NCBI GenBank assembly: GCA_964493475.1
Contig: CAZBNS010000071.1
Span: 1-9,071, forward strand
DNA from: CALXSC01 sp964493475
GTDB lineage: Bacteria; Pseudomonadota; Alphaproteobacteria; Rickettsiales; UBA1997
DNA: 9,071 bases
Direction of reading: 5' to 3'
In this document: piece after piece, positions 1-6,299 of the stretch
How positions within the stretch are numbered: the first letter of the stretch is position 1
How the letters are laid out: every line of letters starts with the position of its first letter
Notes under the pieces: generated by a model
What the model saw: the letters and a program-made list of their open reading frames with translations, nothing else
Database searches by the model: none
Told to the model about the DNA's origin: nothing
Translations under genes and position numbers: made by a program

Positions 1-45
1 TTAAAGTTGTGGTTTTTGTCAACGAATTAGTTGACTTGTACAGGA

Positions 46-110
46 ATGACATACTGAGAAGGAGATTTCAATATTAATCCATTCATGACATGCTGAGAAG
101 GGAAATTCAA
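46..110. repeat. Two degenerate 26-bp direct repeats left of the transposon
   Basis: Positions 46-71 and 85-110 are two copies of a 26-bp unit (ATGACATRCTGAGAAGG followed by a variable A/G-rich end), with about 4 mismatches and a period of 39 bp. Read on the minus strand the unit contains 'CTCAG-TATGTCATTCC'. This resembles the 'CTCTGTCATTACC' core of the repeat cluster at 8751-9071, so both sets may belong to one dispersed intergenic family. The relationship is an inference from short similarity. I see no gene in positions 1-138. A small inverted repeat, GTCAAC (18-23) and GTTGAC (30-35), lies at the left edge. Confidence 0.6.
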
Positions 111-130
111 GTGATTAAGCGCATAATCCA

Positions 131-138
131 AAAAGGAC
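131..138. repeat. Left 8-bp target-site duplication (AAAAGGAC)
   Basis: AAAAGGAC lies immediately outside the left terminal inverted repeat and is repeated exactly at 6147-6154, immediately outside the right one. An 8-bp duplication is the size expected for IS1595-family transposition. It shows that the two outer ends belong to a single insertion event. Confidence 0.93.
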
Positions 139-163
139 GGTAATTATATACAATTTTACACAA
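139..163 (+). repeat. Left terminal inverted repeat (25 bp)
   Basis: The repeat starts GGTAATTATATACAATTT and ends ACACAA. It is the exact reverse complement of 6122-6146 with no mismatch, and identity stops at once beyond both ends. It is the presumed transposase-binding and cleavage end. Confidence 0.94.
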
Positions 164-168
164 AACAC

Positions 169-196
169 TTGACAAATCAAATATATGCGCTATACT
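169..196 (+). promoter_or_regulatory. Putative sigma-70 promoter of the transposase/mod/res unit
   Basis: A consensus -35 TTGACA (169-174) is separated by 16 bp from TATACT (191-196, 5 of 6 matches to the -10). It lies just inside the left TIR. Initiation near 203 would leave a leader of about 20 nt before the transposase ATG at 223, with no convincing Shine-Dalgarno in it. That suggests strong transcription but weak transposase translation. The same transcript could continue through mod and res, since no other clear promoter or terminator is seen between them. Confidence 0.7.
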
Positions 197-222
197 AAAG
201 GTAGTTAATATATTTTACAGCC

Positions 223-1161
223 ATGAGAATAAATCAAGATTTTAATACAATCTTAGAGCTTCAAGAAACTTTCAAAACTGAGAAAGCTTGCATAAAACAT
301 CTTGAGGAATTGAGATGGGGAATTAACGGTATAGTATCTCCATTTGATGCTACTTCAAAAGTTTATAAATGCAAGAATAACAGGTATCGCTGTAAGAATA
401 CTGGCAAATATTTTAATGTTAAGACTGGAACAATGTTTGACAATACCAAGATTAGTTTAAGAAAGTGGTTTGTTGCTATTTGGCTTGTTACTACCCATAA
501 AAAAGGCATAGCTTCAAACCAATTAAAAGACGACATAGGCGTTACTCAAAAAACAGCTTGGTTTATGTTGCAGAGGATAAGAAAATGTTTTGATTGCAAC
601 GAAGAAGTAAAGCTAAATGGTATTGTAGAGATGGATGAAACCTACATAGGAGGCAAGGCGGAAAATATGTCTATGTCCAAGAGAATTAAAGCCAAAGGTA
701 AATACGAGAAAGCCGCAATTTTTGGTATGGTTGAGAGAGACGGAAAAGTAAAAGCAGATAGAGTTGAGGATGCTAGTGTTAAATCCTTAATACTTAGAAT
801 TTACAATACAGTAGAGGAAAATAGTTTAATTGTTACTGATGAACATAAAACATACCAATCTATAAGCCATTCTTATGTTCATAGAACAGTAAATCACTCT
901 GCTGGTAAATATGTTAGAGAAGGAGTTTATAATGGTGAAGAAGTAAAATTATACACCAATACCATTGAGGGTTTTTGGAGTTTATTAAAACGAGGTATTT
1001 ACGGAATTTACCACCAAACAAGCAAGAAACACTTGCAAAAATATATAAATGAATTTACTTTTAGATATAACAATAGAAAACTAAAAAACATGGATAAATT
1101 CAATTCTTTGGCTATAAATATGGGACATAGAACAAAATACAAGGAGCTGATTAATGGATAA
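223..1161 (+). CDS. IS1595-family (ISXO2-like) DDE transposase
   Basis: This 312-aa protein is of normal length for the family and appears intact. It is expected to cut and join the 25-bp TIRs and make 8-bp target duplications. The N-terminus (about residues 37-64) corresponds to the zinc-ribbon region, but only two cysteines (C50, C57) remain and the usual first Cys pair is replaced by 'VSPFDATS'. Next comes the helix-turn-helix-like segment 'GVTQKTAWFMLQRIR'. The DDE core follows: D138 in 'EMDETYIGGK', D206 in 'VTDEHKTY' and E249 in 'NTIEGFWSLLKRG', all diagnostic of the ISXO2-like domain. The closest resemblance, from memory, is to Bacteroidetes-type members, which hints at horizontal arrival. 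The ATG at 223 is the first in frame after the promoter and lacks a good Shine-Dalgarno. Its stop overlaps the start of the next frame by 8 nt. Confidence 0.95.
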   Translation: MRINQDFNTILELQETFKTEKACIKHLEELRWGINGIVSPFDATSKVYKCKNNRYRCKNTGKYFNVKTGTMFDNTKISLRKWFVAIWLVTTHKKGIASNQLKDDIGVTQKTAWFMLQRIRKCFDCNEEVKLNGIVEMDETYIGGKAENMSMSKRIKAKGKYEKAAIFGMVERDGKVKADRVEDASVKSLILRIYNTVEENSLIVTDEHKTYQSISHSYVHRTVNHSAGKYVREGVYNGEEVKLYTNTIEGFWSLLKRGIYGIYHQTSKKHLQKYINEFTFRYNNRKLKNMDKFNSLAINMGHRTKYKELING

Positions 1162-1354
1162 CGAAAGCAACTCATCCAGTGTAAAAACTTCTAGTTCAAA
1201 TAATAATCAAAATCAAAATAAAGAAGATTTAAGCGAATTTAACAAGGCTTTGAAAAAGGCTTTAGATTTTAATGATAAAAACGATAATAAAAAAGGAAGT
1301 AAAATGAATGATGGGAATAAAAGTGTGAAAATCGTGGGGGGGGGGGCAATTTAG
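1154..1354 (+). CDS. Small Ser/Asn-rich ORF: 5' portion of phase-variable mod or IS accessory ORF
   Basis: In the assembled state this frame encodes 66 aa and stops at 1352-1354, just after the G tract. It has a perfect Shine-Dalgarno, AAGGAG (1141-1146), 7 nt before ATG 1154, and overlaps the transposase stop by 8 nt, so translation is probably coupled. Residues 6-24 are low-complexity Ser/Asn/Gln, followed by a charged helix-like stretch ('EFNKALKKALDF') and Lys/Asp/Asn-rich sequence. The last residues (VGGGAI) come from reading the 11-G tract. Removing one G replaces the stop by 'VGGGQFSERLEELLKTNP', the start of a typical type III Mod N-terminus. I infer that the part before about 1300 was a small IS-borne ORF to which mod became joined. 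A second start (1304) lies inside the frame. I recognise no independent domain. Confidence 0.55.
   Translation: MDNESNSSSVKTSSSNNNQNQNKEDLSEFNKALKKALDFNDKNDNKKGSKMNDGNKSVKIVGGGAI
1291..1306 (+). promoter_or_regulatory. Ribosome binding site and probable native start of mod
   Basis: AAAAGGAAG (1291-1299) precedes ATG 1304-1306 by 4-5 nt. Starting here, Mod would read MNDGNKSVKIVGGG, then the conserved N-terminus, placing the G tract about 11 codons into the gene. That gives a 695-aa product with 10 Gs, close to usual type III Mod length, against 745 aa from the upstream ATG 1154. Both starts share a frame, so the G tract controls both. Confidence 0.55.
1336..1346 (+). repeat. Poly-G tract (G11), putative phase-variation switch of mod
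   Basis: Eleven consecutive Gs lie in very AT-rich surroundings. The upstream frame (starts 1154 and 1304) is one base out of register with the frame encoding conserved Mod sequence from 1347. Ten Gs (or 7 or 13) would join them and 11 Gs give termination at 1354. In the downstream frame a TGA at 1326-1328 blocks any start before the tract. Slipped-strand mispairing at such tracts is an established ON/OFF mechanism in type III mod genes, for example Helicobacter modH. The count could also be a homopolymer sequencing error. Confidence 0.8.
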
Positions 1355-1646
1355 TGAACGCCTTGAAGAATTATTAAAGACTAATCCGATATTTATAGAC
1401 GAAAATGGCAGACTTTTTAAATCTAAGATTATTGATTCTGCTAATGCAATTTCAGCGGATTTAATATCCCTACTTCTCAAGGATGATGTTATAAAAAAAG
1501 AGTTTTTTACTCCTGTAGAGAATGTTTTAGTATTTAACATCAATCATTTTGTTAGTTATATTAAAGACAAAAATTTTCTCAATTATTCTTATACAGAATT
1601 TAGTAATCAGATAGGACTAAATATTGGAAACAAAAGCCTAAAAACA

Positions 1647-3392
1647 ATGGACGAAGTTTCATTGGTATTTCCTTATAAAGATTGTATTTTAGAGGGCGGA
1701 CAAACTCGTGAAGAAGAAAAGCGGGGTGAGATTTTCTTTAATAAAATTTTAGCCAAAGATGAAATTAATAAATTATTATCCCCAAAAGTTTTAACTAATT
1801 TTGCTAAGTGGGATACGGAGGCTGTGAAAGACAATAAAGCTAAAGTAGTTGATGGTTTTAGCAGGAATAAAGATGGTATAATAACGGACAATCTCCTTAT
1901 CAAGGGAAATAATTTACTTGCCTTGCATACCTTAAAAAGTGAGTTTNNNNNNNNNNTAGAGGTTCTTAAGCTCCTTCAGGAAAGCTATTTGGGAAAAGTG
2001 AAATTGATTTATATTGACCCACCATATAATACTGGAAATGATGGATTTAAGTATAATGATCATTTTAATCATTCTTCTTGGCTTACGTTTATGAAGAATA
2101 GACTTGAGGTAGCAAGAGAGTTGTTGAGGGATGATGGCGTGATTTTTGTACAGTGCGATGATAATGAGCAAGCTTATTTGAGAATACTAATGGATGAGGT
2201 ATTTGAAGAGAGCAATCACGAAGTTACATTTTATGTACAAGTTAGATATGCAGATAAAACCCTTGCAGAAAAAAATGACTATCAAAAATTAATAGAAAAT
2301 ATACATTGTTATAGTAGAAGCTCTATATACTCACCAAAAAAGATACAAGAAGACTATTCAATAGATTCATTTTGTTGGGAAATAAAAACTATGCAACCAA
2401 CAAAAATAATTGAGTTAAAAGGACGCAAAGTTGAGATATTCACAAAATATAATTACACAATTACAGAAGTTGCAGCGGCAAAAGATAAGCTGAAAGAAAC
2501 TTGGGCAACAGGTACGGTATTAACAGGAAATGCGTCAGGAAAATTTTTTGGCGACCATCTTGCTAATAGAGTAACGGAAGACGGACTCAATATATTATAT
2601 AAAGTTTATGGTATTGGAGAAGATGGATTAGGATATAGATATTTTACTGGACCAAAAAGAGCAAATGCTACAAAAGGTAAGTTTTATTCAGGTGTTCCTC
2701 TGATAAGACTTGAAGAAATGAAAAATGGTGAAGCTATAAAAGAAAAACCAATTAACAACTTTTTTGATTTTGCTGGAGCTTTTGGAAATTGTAGATTAGA
2801 AGGAGACGCAAGTTTTCGTAGCGGAAAAAAGCCAGAAGTATTATTAAAAGAGATAATTGAAATAGCAACAAATGAAGGCGACATAGTCCTAGACTTCTTC
2901 TCTGGCTCAGGAGCAACGCCTTCGGTCGCTCACAAAATGAACCGCCAATGGATTGCAATAGAACAGATGGATTATATTAAAGACTTGCCAGAAGCCAGAC
3001 TCAAGAAAGTGATAGATGGTGAACAAGGTGGAATATCACAATCTGTAAATTGGAAAGGTGGAGGTCAATTTATTTACTGCGAATTAGCAGTATGGAATCA
3101 AAAATACATTGATGAAATTGAAAAAATTACCAAAAGTGAAACTTTATATAAACTATGGGATGAAATAAAAGAAAAGGGATTTATTCTTTATAATATTGAT
3201 GTAAAAAAGTTTAACGATAGGTTTGATGATTTTAAAAAATTATCATTAGAGGAGCAAAAGGATATAATACTTGGATTTTTGGATATGAATATGCTTTATG
3301 TTTCACTATCAGAAAGTAAAGATAAAATCTACAACATATCAGATGAGGACAAAAAACTCAATCAATTATTTTATTCAAAAATAAAGGATTAG
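1647..3392 (+). CDS. mod: Type III restriction-modification methyltransferase subunit Mod (phase-OFF as assembled, with internal gap)
   Basis: Mod is a SAM-dependent DNA methyltransferase, probably adenine-N6, that also provides sequence recognition for the Res partner. The motif order DPPY (2016-2027, 'YIDPPYNTGND') before the SAM-binding 'DFFSGSG' (2892-2912) is the beta-class order of type III Mods. The segment between them (about 2210-2870) is the expected target-recognition region. Position 1647 is only the first ATG after the frame disruption. Without a stop, the frame extends back to 1347 and encodes about 100 more residues of typical Mod N-terminus ('LLKTNPIFIDENGR', 'FFTPVENVLVF'). 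The true gene probably starts at 1304 or 1154 and is shifted off by the 11-G tract. A 10-N gap lies at 1947-1956. The stop is 2 bp before res, which shows an operon. A truncated protein from 1647 would keep both catalytic motifs, so residual activity is conceivable but unproven. Confidence 0.9.
   Translation: MDEVSLVFPYKDCILEGGQTREEEKRGEIFFNKILAKDEINKLLSPKVLTNFAKWDTEAVKDNKAKVVDGFSRNKDGIITDNLLIKGNNLLALHTLKSEFXXXXEVLKLLQESYLGKVKLIYIDPPYNTGNDGFKYNDHFNHSSWLTFMKNRLEVARELLRDDGVIFVQCDDNEQAYLRILMDEVFEESNHEVTFYVQVRYADKTLAEKNDYQKLIENIHCYSRSSIYSPKKIQEDYSIDSFCWEIKTMQPTKIIELKGRKVEIFTKYNYTITEVAAAKDKLKETWATGTVLTGNASGKFFGDHLANRVTEDGLNILYKVYGIGEDGLGYRYFTGPKRANATKGKFYSGVPLIRLEEMKNGEAIKEKPINNFFDFAGAFGNCRLEGDASFRSGKKPEVLLKEIIEIATNEGDIVLDFFSGSGATPSVAHKMNRQWIAIEQMDYIKDLPEARLKKVIDGEQGGISQSVNWKGGGQFIYCELAVWNQKYIDEIEKITKSETLYKLWDEIKEKGFILYNIDVKKFNDRFDDFKKLSLEEQKDIILGFLDMNMLYVSLSESKDKIYNISDEDKKLNQLFYSKIKD
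1947..1956. other. Assembly gap (10 N) inside mod
   Basis: Ten undetermined bases interrupt mod between 'LLALHTLKSEF' and 'EVLKLLQESYLGKVKL'. Both sides are in the same frame if the gap is counted as 10 bases. Ten Ns are commonly a placeholder, so the real length is unknown and could even be an unresolved overlap. Confidence 0.95.
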
Positions 3393-3394
3393 TT

Positions 3395-6061
3395 ATGACT
3401 TCTACAAGTATAAACGATAACCCAAAAATGCTTTATAATCAAATCCTCCGCAAAAAAGGTGAGGACAATATAAGACAAATACCAATTCCCAACTTTGTCA
3501 TAAGTAATCTAAATCCATCTTTTTCTTTACGCCCATATCAAGAAGAAGCATTTAGGCAGTTTTTTTGTTATATGGATAATGATTTTGATTTTAAAGAAAA
3601 ACACATACATTTGCTTTTTAATATGGCAACGGGCAGCGGCAAGACCTTGTTGATGGCGGGAATGATAATTGACTTATATAAAAGAGGCTATAGGGATTTT
3701 TTATTTTTCTCGACATCAAATACTATTATTGATAAAACAAAGAAAAACTTCACTGATTCAATGGATAGTAAATATCTTTTTGCCAATCAGATTATTGTTG
3801 ATAATATAATTGTTCCTATTATCACGGTAAATAGTTTTGAAGAATCAAGAGATGATTGCATAAATATTTGCTTTACCACAATCCATAAACTACACTTTGA
3901 CTTACAAACAGACAAAGAAAACTCAATTACATTTGATAGCTTTAAAGACAAACATATTGTTCTTATTGGCGATGAAGCCCATCACTTTAATAAACAAACG
4001 CAAGAAGAATTATTTTTAAATGATAAAAACTGGGAAGCAACTATACAAAAAATACTACAATCTAATTCCAAAAATATATTGCTAGAATATACCGCAACAA
4101 TAGATTGGGAACATAAGGCAATGCGAGATAAGTATATGCCAAAAACATTATCAAAATACGACCTTATAAACTTTCGTAATGATGGATACTCAAAAGAAAT
4201 ATATTTATTTCAATCTGATAAAGGAGCTAGTGAACGTGATTTAATGTTGCAGGCTGTTATTCTTAATCAATATAAACAAGATTTAGCAAAAAAACATAAT
4301 ATAAGTTTAAAACCAGTAATTTTGTTTAAAGCACAAAAAACAATTCAAGAATCTTATAACAATCAAGAAGAATTTAATAAGCTGATATTAGAACTAAAGC
4401 CAGAAGATATAATAAATCTTCGCAACTTATATCTTAAAAGTAATGATAAAGATTTAATTACTGAAAATCTACTGGACAAGGTGTTCAGTTTTTATAACAA
4501 AAATGATAACAATTTCACAGGTCTTTTACAAAATATTAAAATAAATTTCGCTCCAACAAAATGTTTAAATGTAAATGATAAAAAACAAGAAGACATTATA
4601 AGCAAAAAAAATATTTCAAAATCCGAAAATAAAGAATTATTTGAGATACAAACGCAAGAAAAAATACTTAACTCGCTTGAGGATTACATTAATGAATATA
4701 GGGTTATTTTTGCAGTAAATAAATTAAATGAAGGTTGGGATGTACTTAACTTGTATGATATTGTCCGCCTATATGATACTCGTGATGCTGACAATAATAA
4801 AGCTGGCAAGGGAACTATTGCGGAAGCCCAATTAATTGGGCGTGGAGCTAGATATTATCCATTCCTTTATAATGGCTCCAAAGATAATTATCGCAGATTT
4901 GATAGCGACATTCAAAACGAAATGGCGATATTGGAAAGATTACATTACCACACAAAACATAATGTTAAGTACATTCAAGAATTACGAAATGAGCTTATTA
5001 AACAAGGATTAATGGATGAAAAAACTATCACTTGTAGGTTAGAAGTTAAACCAGAAATGAAACAAATGGATTTTTTTAAAAATGGTGTTGTTTTTGCAAA
5101 CGAACAAATGAAAAAAACTTATAAGTCCTCCACTTGGGATGAACTGTCTATTGTTAAAACAAGCCTATTATATCGTATTTATTCAGGACAAACTAAGGAA
5201 AGAGATGTTTTTATAGAGGGAAAAGATAATTTTAATAAGAAGATTGATAATATAAATTATAAAATATCCGAAATTGATAATCATATAAAAAAGCAAGCAT
5301 TACTTACTTACCCATTTTTTAGTTTTAATAATTTATCAAAATACATATTGGATATAACTTGCATACAAGACTTTATAGACAAAAAATTGAACAATTTAAA
5401 AATTGCATTAAGTGGTATAAAATCAGATTTATATCCTGTTTCAAATGAAAACAAATATAAAATAATGCAAAAATTATTATATCAGATTAAAAATGAATTA
5501 TCAGATAATATTTCCGAATTAGAGGGCAGCAAAGAATTTAAACACAAACAATTAAAAGATATATTTAAAGATAAAGAGCTACACATTCAGCCAGATACAG
5601 AGCGAAGCAAAGGAGATAAGGAGTTTTTATGTGATAAGAATTGGTATATATACAATGCAAATTATGGAACAAGTGAAGAAAAGGCTTTTGTCAAAATGTT
5701 TGACAGAATTGTTAAAGAATTAGAAGAAGATTATACTGATATTAGATTAATTCGTAATGAACAGGAATTACCTATTTTTGACTTTAAAAAAGGTCGTCCT
5801 TTTTATCCTGATTTTATTTTAATAATGAAGAAGAAAGAACCAGAAGAGGTATTAAATTATCAATTATTTATTGAGCCTAAAGGTGAATATCTTGAAAATA
5901 ATGACAAATGGAAATCAGAGTTTTTGGAAGAAATGATGTCAAATGGCAAAAAAGACATTATTGAATTTCATGTTGAAAAATATAAAATATTGGGAGTGCC
6001 ATTTTACAATAAGAGTAGTGAGATAAAATTTGAAGAACAATTAAAAACTGCTTTAAGCTAA
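3395..6061 (+). CDS. res: Type III restriction enzyme Res subunit (SF2 translocase plus PD-(D/E)xK nuclease)
   Basis: Res is the restriction subunit. With Mod it binds unmethylated sites, uses ATP to act as an SF2-family motor and cuts DNA. At 888 aa it has full family length. Visible motifs in order are Walker A 'MATGSGKT' (77-84), Walker B/DEAH box 'IGDEAHH' (D193-H196), 'YTATID' as motif III, 'VNKLNEGWDVLNL' as motif V and 'QLIGRGAR' (479-486) as motif VI. The C-terminal nuclease signature is P805-D806 with E827-P828-K829 (PD...ExK). No key residue seems missing. The ATG is preceded by AAAGGA (3383-3388) at good spacing and lies 2 bp after the mod stop. Translation therefore need not depend fully on mod, but cleavage would, because type III Res acts only in complex with Mod. 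The first clear stop is at 6059-6061, 60 bp before the right TIR. Confidence 0.96.
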   Translation: MTSTSINDNPKMLYNQILRKKGEDNIRQIPIPNFVISNLNPSFSLRPYQEEAFRQFFCYMDNDFDFKEKHIHLLFNMATGSGKTLLMAGMIIDLYKRGYRDFLFFSTSNTIIDKTKKNFTDSMDSKYLFANQIIVDNIIVPIITVNSFEESRDDCINICFTTIHKLHFDLQTDKENSITFDSFKDKHIVLIGDEAHHFNKQTQEELFLNDKNWEATIQKILQSNSKNILLEYTATIDWEHKAMRDKYMPKTLSKYDLINFRNDGYSKEIYLFQSDKGASERDLMLQAVILNQYKQDLAKKHNISLKPVILFKAQKTIQESYNNQEEFNKLILELKPEDIINLRNLYLKSNDKDLITENLLDKVFSFYNKNDNNFTGLLQNIKINFAPTKCLNVNDKKQEDIISKKNISKSENKELFEIQTQEKILNSLEDYINEYRVIFAVNKLNEGWDVLNLYDIVRLYDTRDADNNKAGKGTIAEAQLIGRGARYYPFLYNGSKDNYRRFDSDIQNEMAILERLHYHTKHNVKYIQELRNELIKQGLMDEKTITCRLEVKPEMKQMDFFKNGVVFANEQMKKTYKSSTWDELSIVKTSLLYRIYSGQTKERDVFIEGKDNFNKKIDNINYKISEIDNHIKKQALLTYPFFSFNNLSKYILDITCIQDFIDKKLNNLKIALSGIKSDLYPVSNENKYKIMQKLLYQIKNELSDNISELEGSKEFKHKQLKDIFKDKELHIQPDTERSKGDKEFLCDKNWYIYNANYGTSEEKAFVKMFDRIVKELEEDYTDIRLIRNEQELPIFDFKKGRPFYPDFILIMKKKEPEEVLNYQLFIEPKGEYLENNDKWKSEFLEEMMSNGKKDIIEFHVEKYKILGVPFYNKSSEIKFEEQLKTALS

Positions 6062-6121
6062 TAAAATACAAAAAGTGGGTTCTTTGAATACGAATTACTA
6101 AAATAATTTAAAAATTAGGAC

Positions 6122-6146
6122 TTGTGTAAAATTGTATATAATTACC
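6122..6146 (-). repeat. Right terminal inverted repeat (25 bp)
   Basis: This is the perfect reverse complement of 139-163. Reading outward on the + strand it includes TATAAT (6137-6142), a possible outward -10 box with only a poor -35 (TTAGGA at 6115-6120, 16-bp spacing). The 60 bp between the res stop and this end hold no gene and no convincing terminator. Confidence 0.94.
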
Positions 6147-6154
6147 AAAAGGAC
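6147..6154. repeat. Right 8-bp target-site duplication (AAAAGGAC)
   Basis: This is an exact copy of 131-138, directly abutting the right TIR. It marks the point where chromosomal sequence resumes. Confidence 0.93.
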
Positions 6155-6166
6155 TAATGAATTTTG

Positions 6167-6195
6167 TTGCATAATTAATAATATTAGTTTAAAAT
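6167..6195 (+). promoter_or_regulatory. Putative SRP RNA promoter
   Basis: TTGCAT (6167-6172) and TAAAAT (6190-6195, 5 of 6 matches to a -10) are 17 bp apart and predict initiation close to 6202, where the RNA stem begins. The -35 is weak (TTG only). The transposon boundary is 20 bp upstream of this -35. Confidence 0.45.
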
Positions 6196-6200
6196 AGGAT

Positions 6201-6292
6201 TGGTGAGGTAAATAGGTAGATTGTCTATGAATTCAGACAGATCCGAAAGGAAGCATCTGTAAATAGATTGATTTAGGTTGTTTACTTCACTA
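6201..6292 (+). ncRNA. ffs: Signal recognition particle RNA, small bacterial (4.5S) type
   Basis: This is the RNA core of the signal recognition particle, which binds Ffh and directs ribosomes making membrane and secreted proteins to the membrane. The hallmark apical region is present: AGATCC-GAAA-GGAAGCATCT (6239-6258), matching the conserved '...UCC-tetraloop-GGAAGCA...' domain IV that binds Ffh. Here the tetraloop is GAAA rather than the GGAA of E. coli. It is enclosed by ACAGAT (6237-6242) and ATCTGT (6255-6260), then CTAT/ATAG (6225-6228 and 6264-6267). The base is closed by GTGAGGTAAA (6203-6212) with TTTACTTCAC (6281-6290), using one G-U pair. Length is about 90 nt, without an Alu domain. 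It is followed by seven Ts. Exact ends are estimates. Confidence 0.88.
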
Positions 6293-6299
6293 TTTTTTT
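6281..6299 (+). terminator. 3' end and U-tract of the SRP RNA gene
   Basis: The 3' arm of the basal SRP helix (6281-6290) is followed by TA and seven Ts (6293-6299), as in an intrinsic terminator that uses the RNA's own stem. The T run lies inside the convergent glycosyltransferase gene, where it encodes the two terminal lysines. Confidence 0.6.

Larger units (their letters stand above)
139..6146 (+). mobile_element. IS1595-family unit transposon carrying a type III restriction-modification system
   Basis: This 6,008-bp element is bounded by perfect 25-bp terminal inverted repeats and flanked by a perfect 8-bp direct repeat. It has one transposase, of IS1595/ISXO2 type, next to the left end, followed by mod and res of a type III R-M system. 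There is no second IS copy inside or at the right end, so it is a passenger-carrying single IS (unit transposon), not a composite of two ISs. A plain IS of this family is about 1 kb, so roughly 5 kb is cargo. Passenger-bearing IS1595 derivatives are known, for example tISCpe8, which carries a lincosamide-resistance gene. Identical TIRs and an undecayed target duplication indicate a fairly recent insertion. The pre-insertion site can be rebuilt by joining position 138 to 6155. Confidence 0.93.

Noticed and set aside
1262..1543. Minus-strand 93-codon open frame across the G tract
   Set aside because: It is antisense to sequence encoding clearly recognisable Mod N-terminal protein on the + strand, and its translation shows no domain.
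1154..3392. Mod as a simple dead pseudogene
   Set aside because: The only frame break coincides exactly with an 11-G run next to well-formed start sites, and the rest of mod and all of res are open with intact motifs. Phase variation or a homopolymer count error explains this better than decay.
139..6146. Composite transposon with two IS copies
   Set aside because: Only one transposase exists, and the right end consists of a 25-bp TIR with no IS sequence inside it. The structure is a single IS with passengers.
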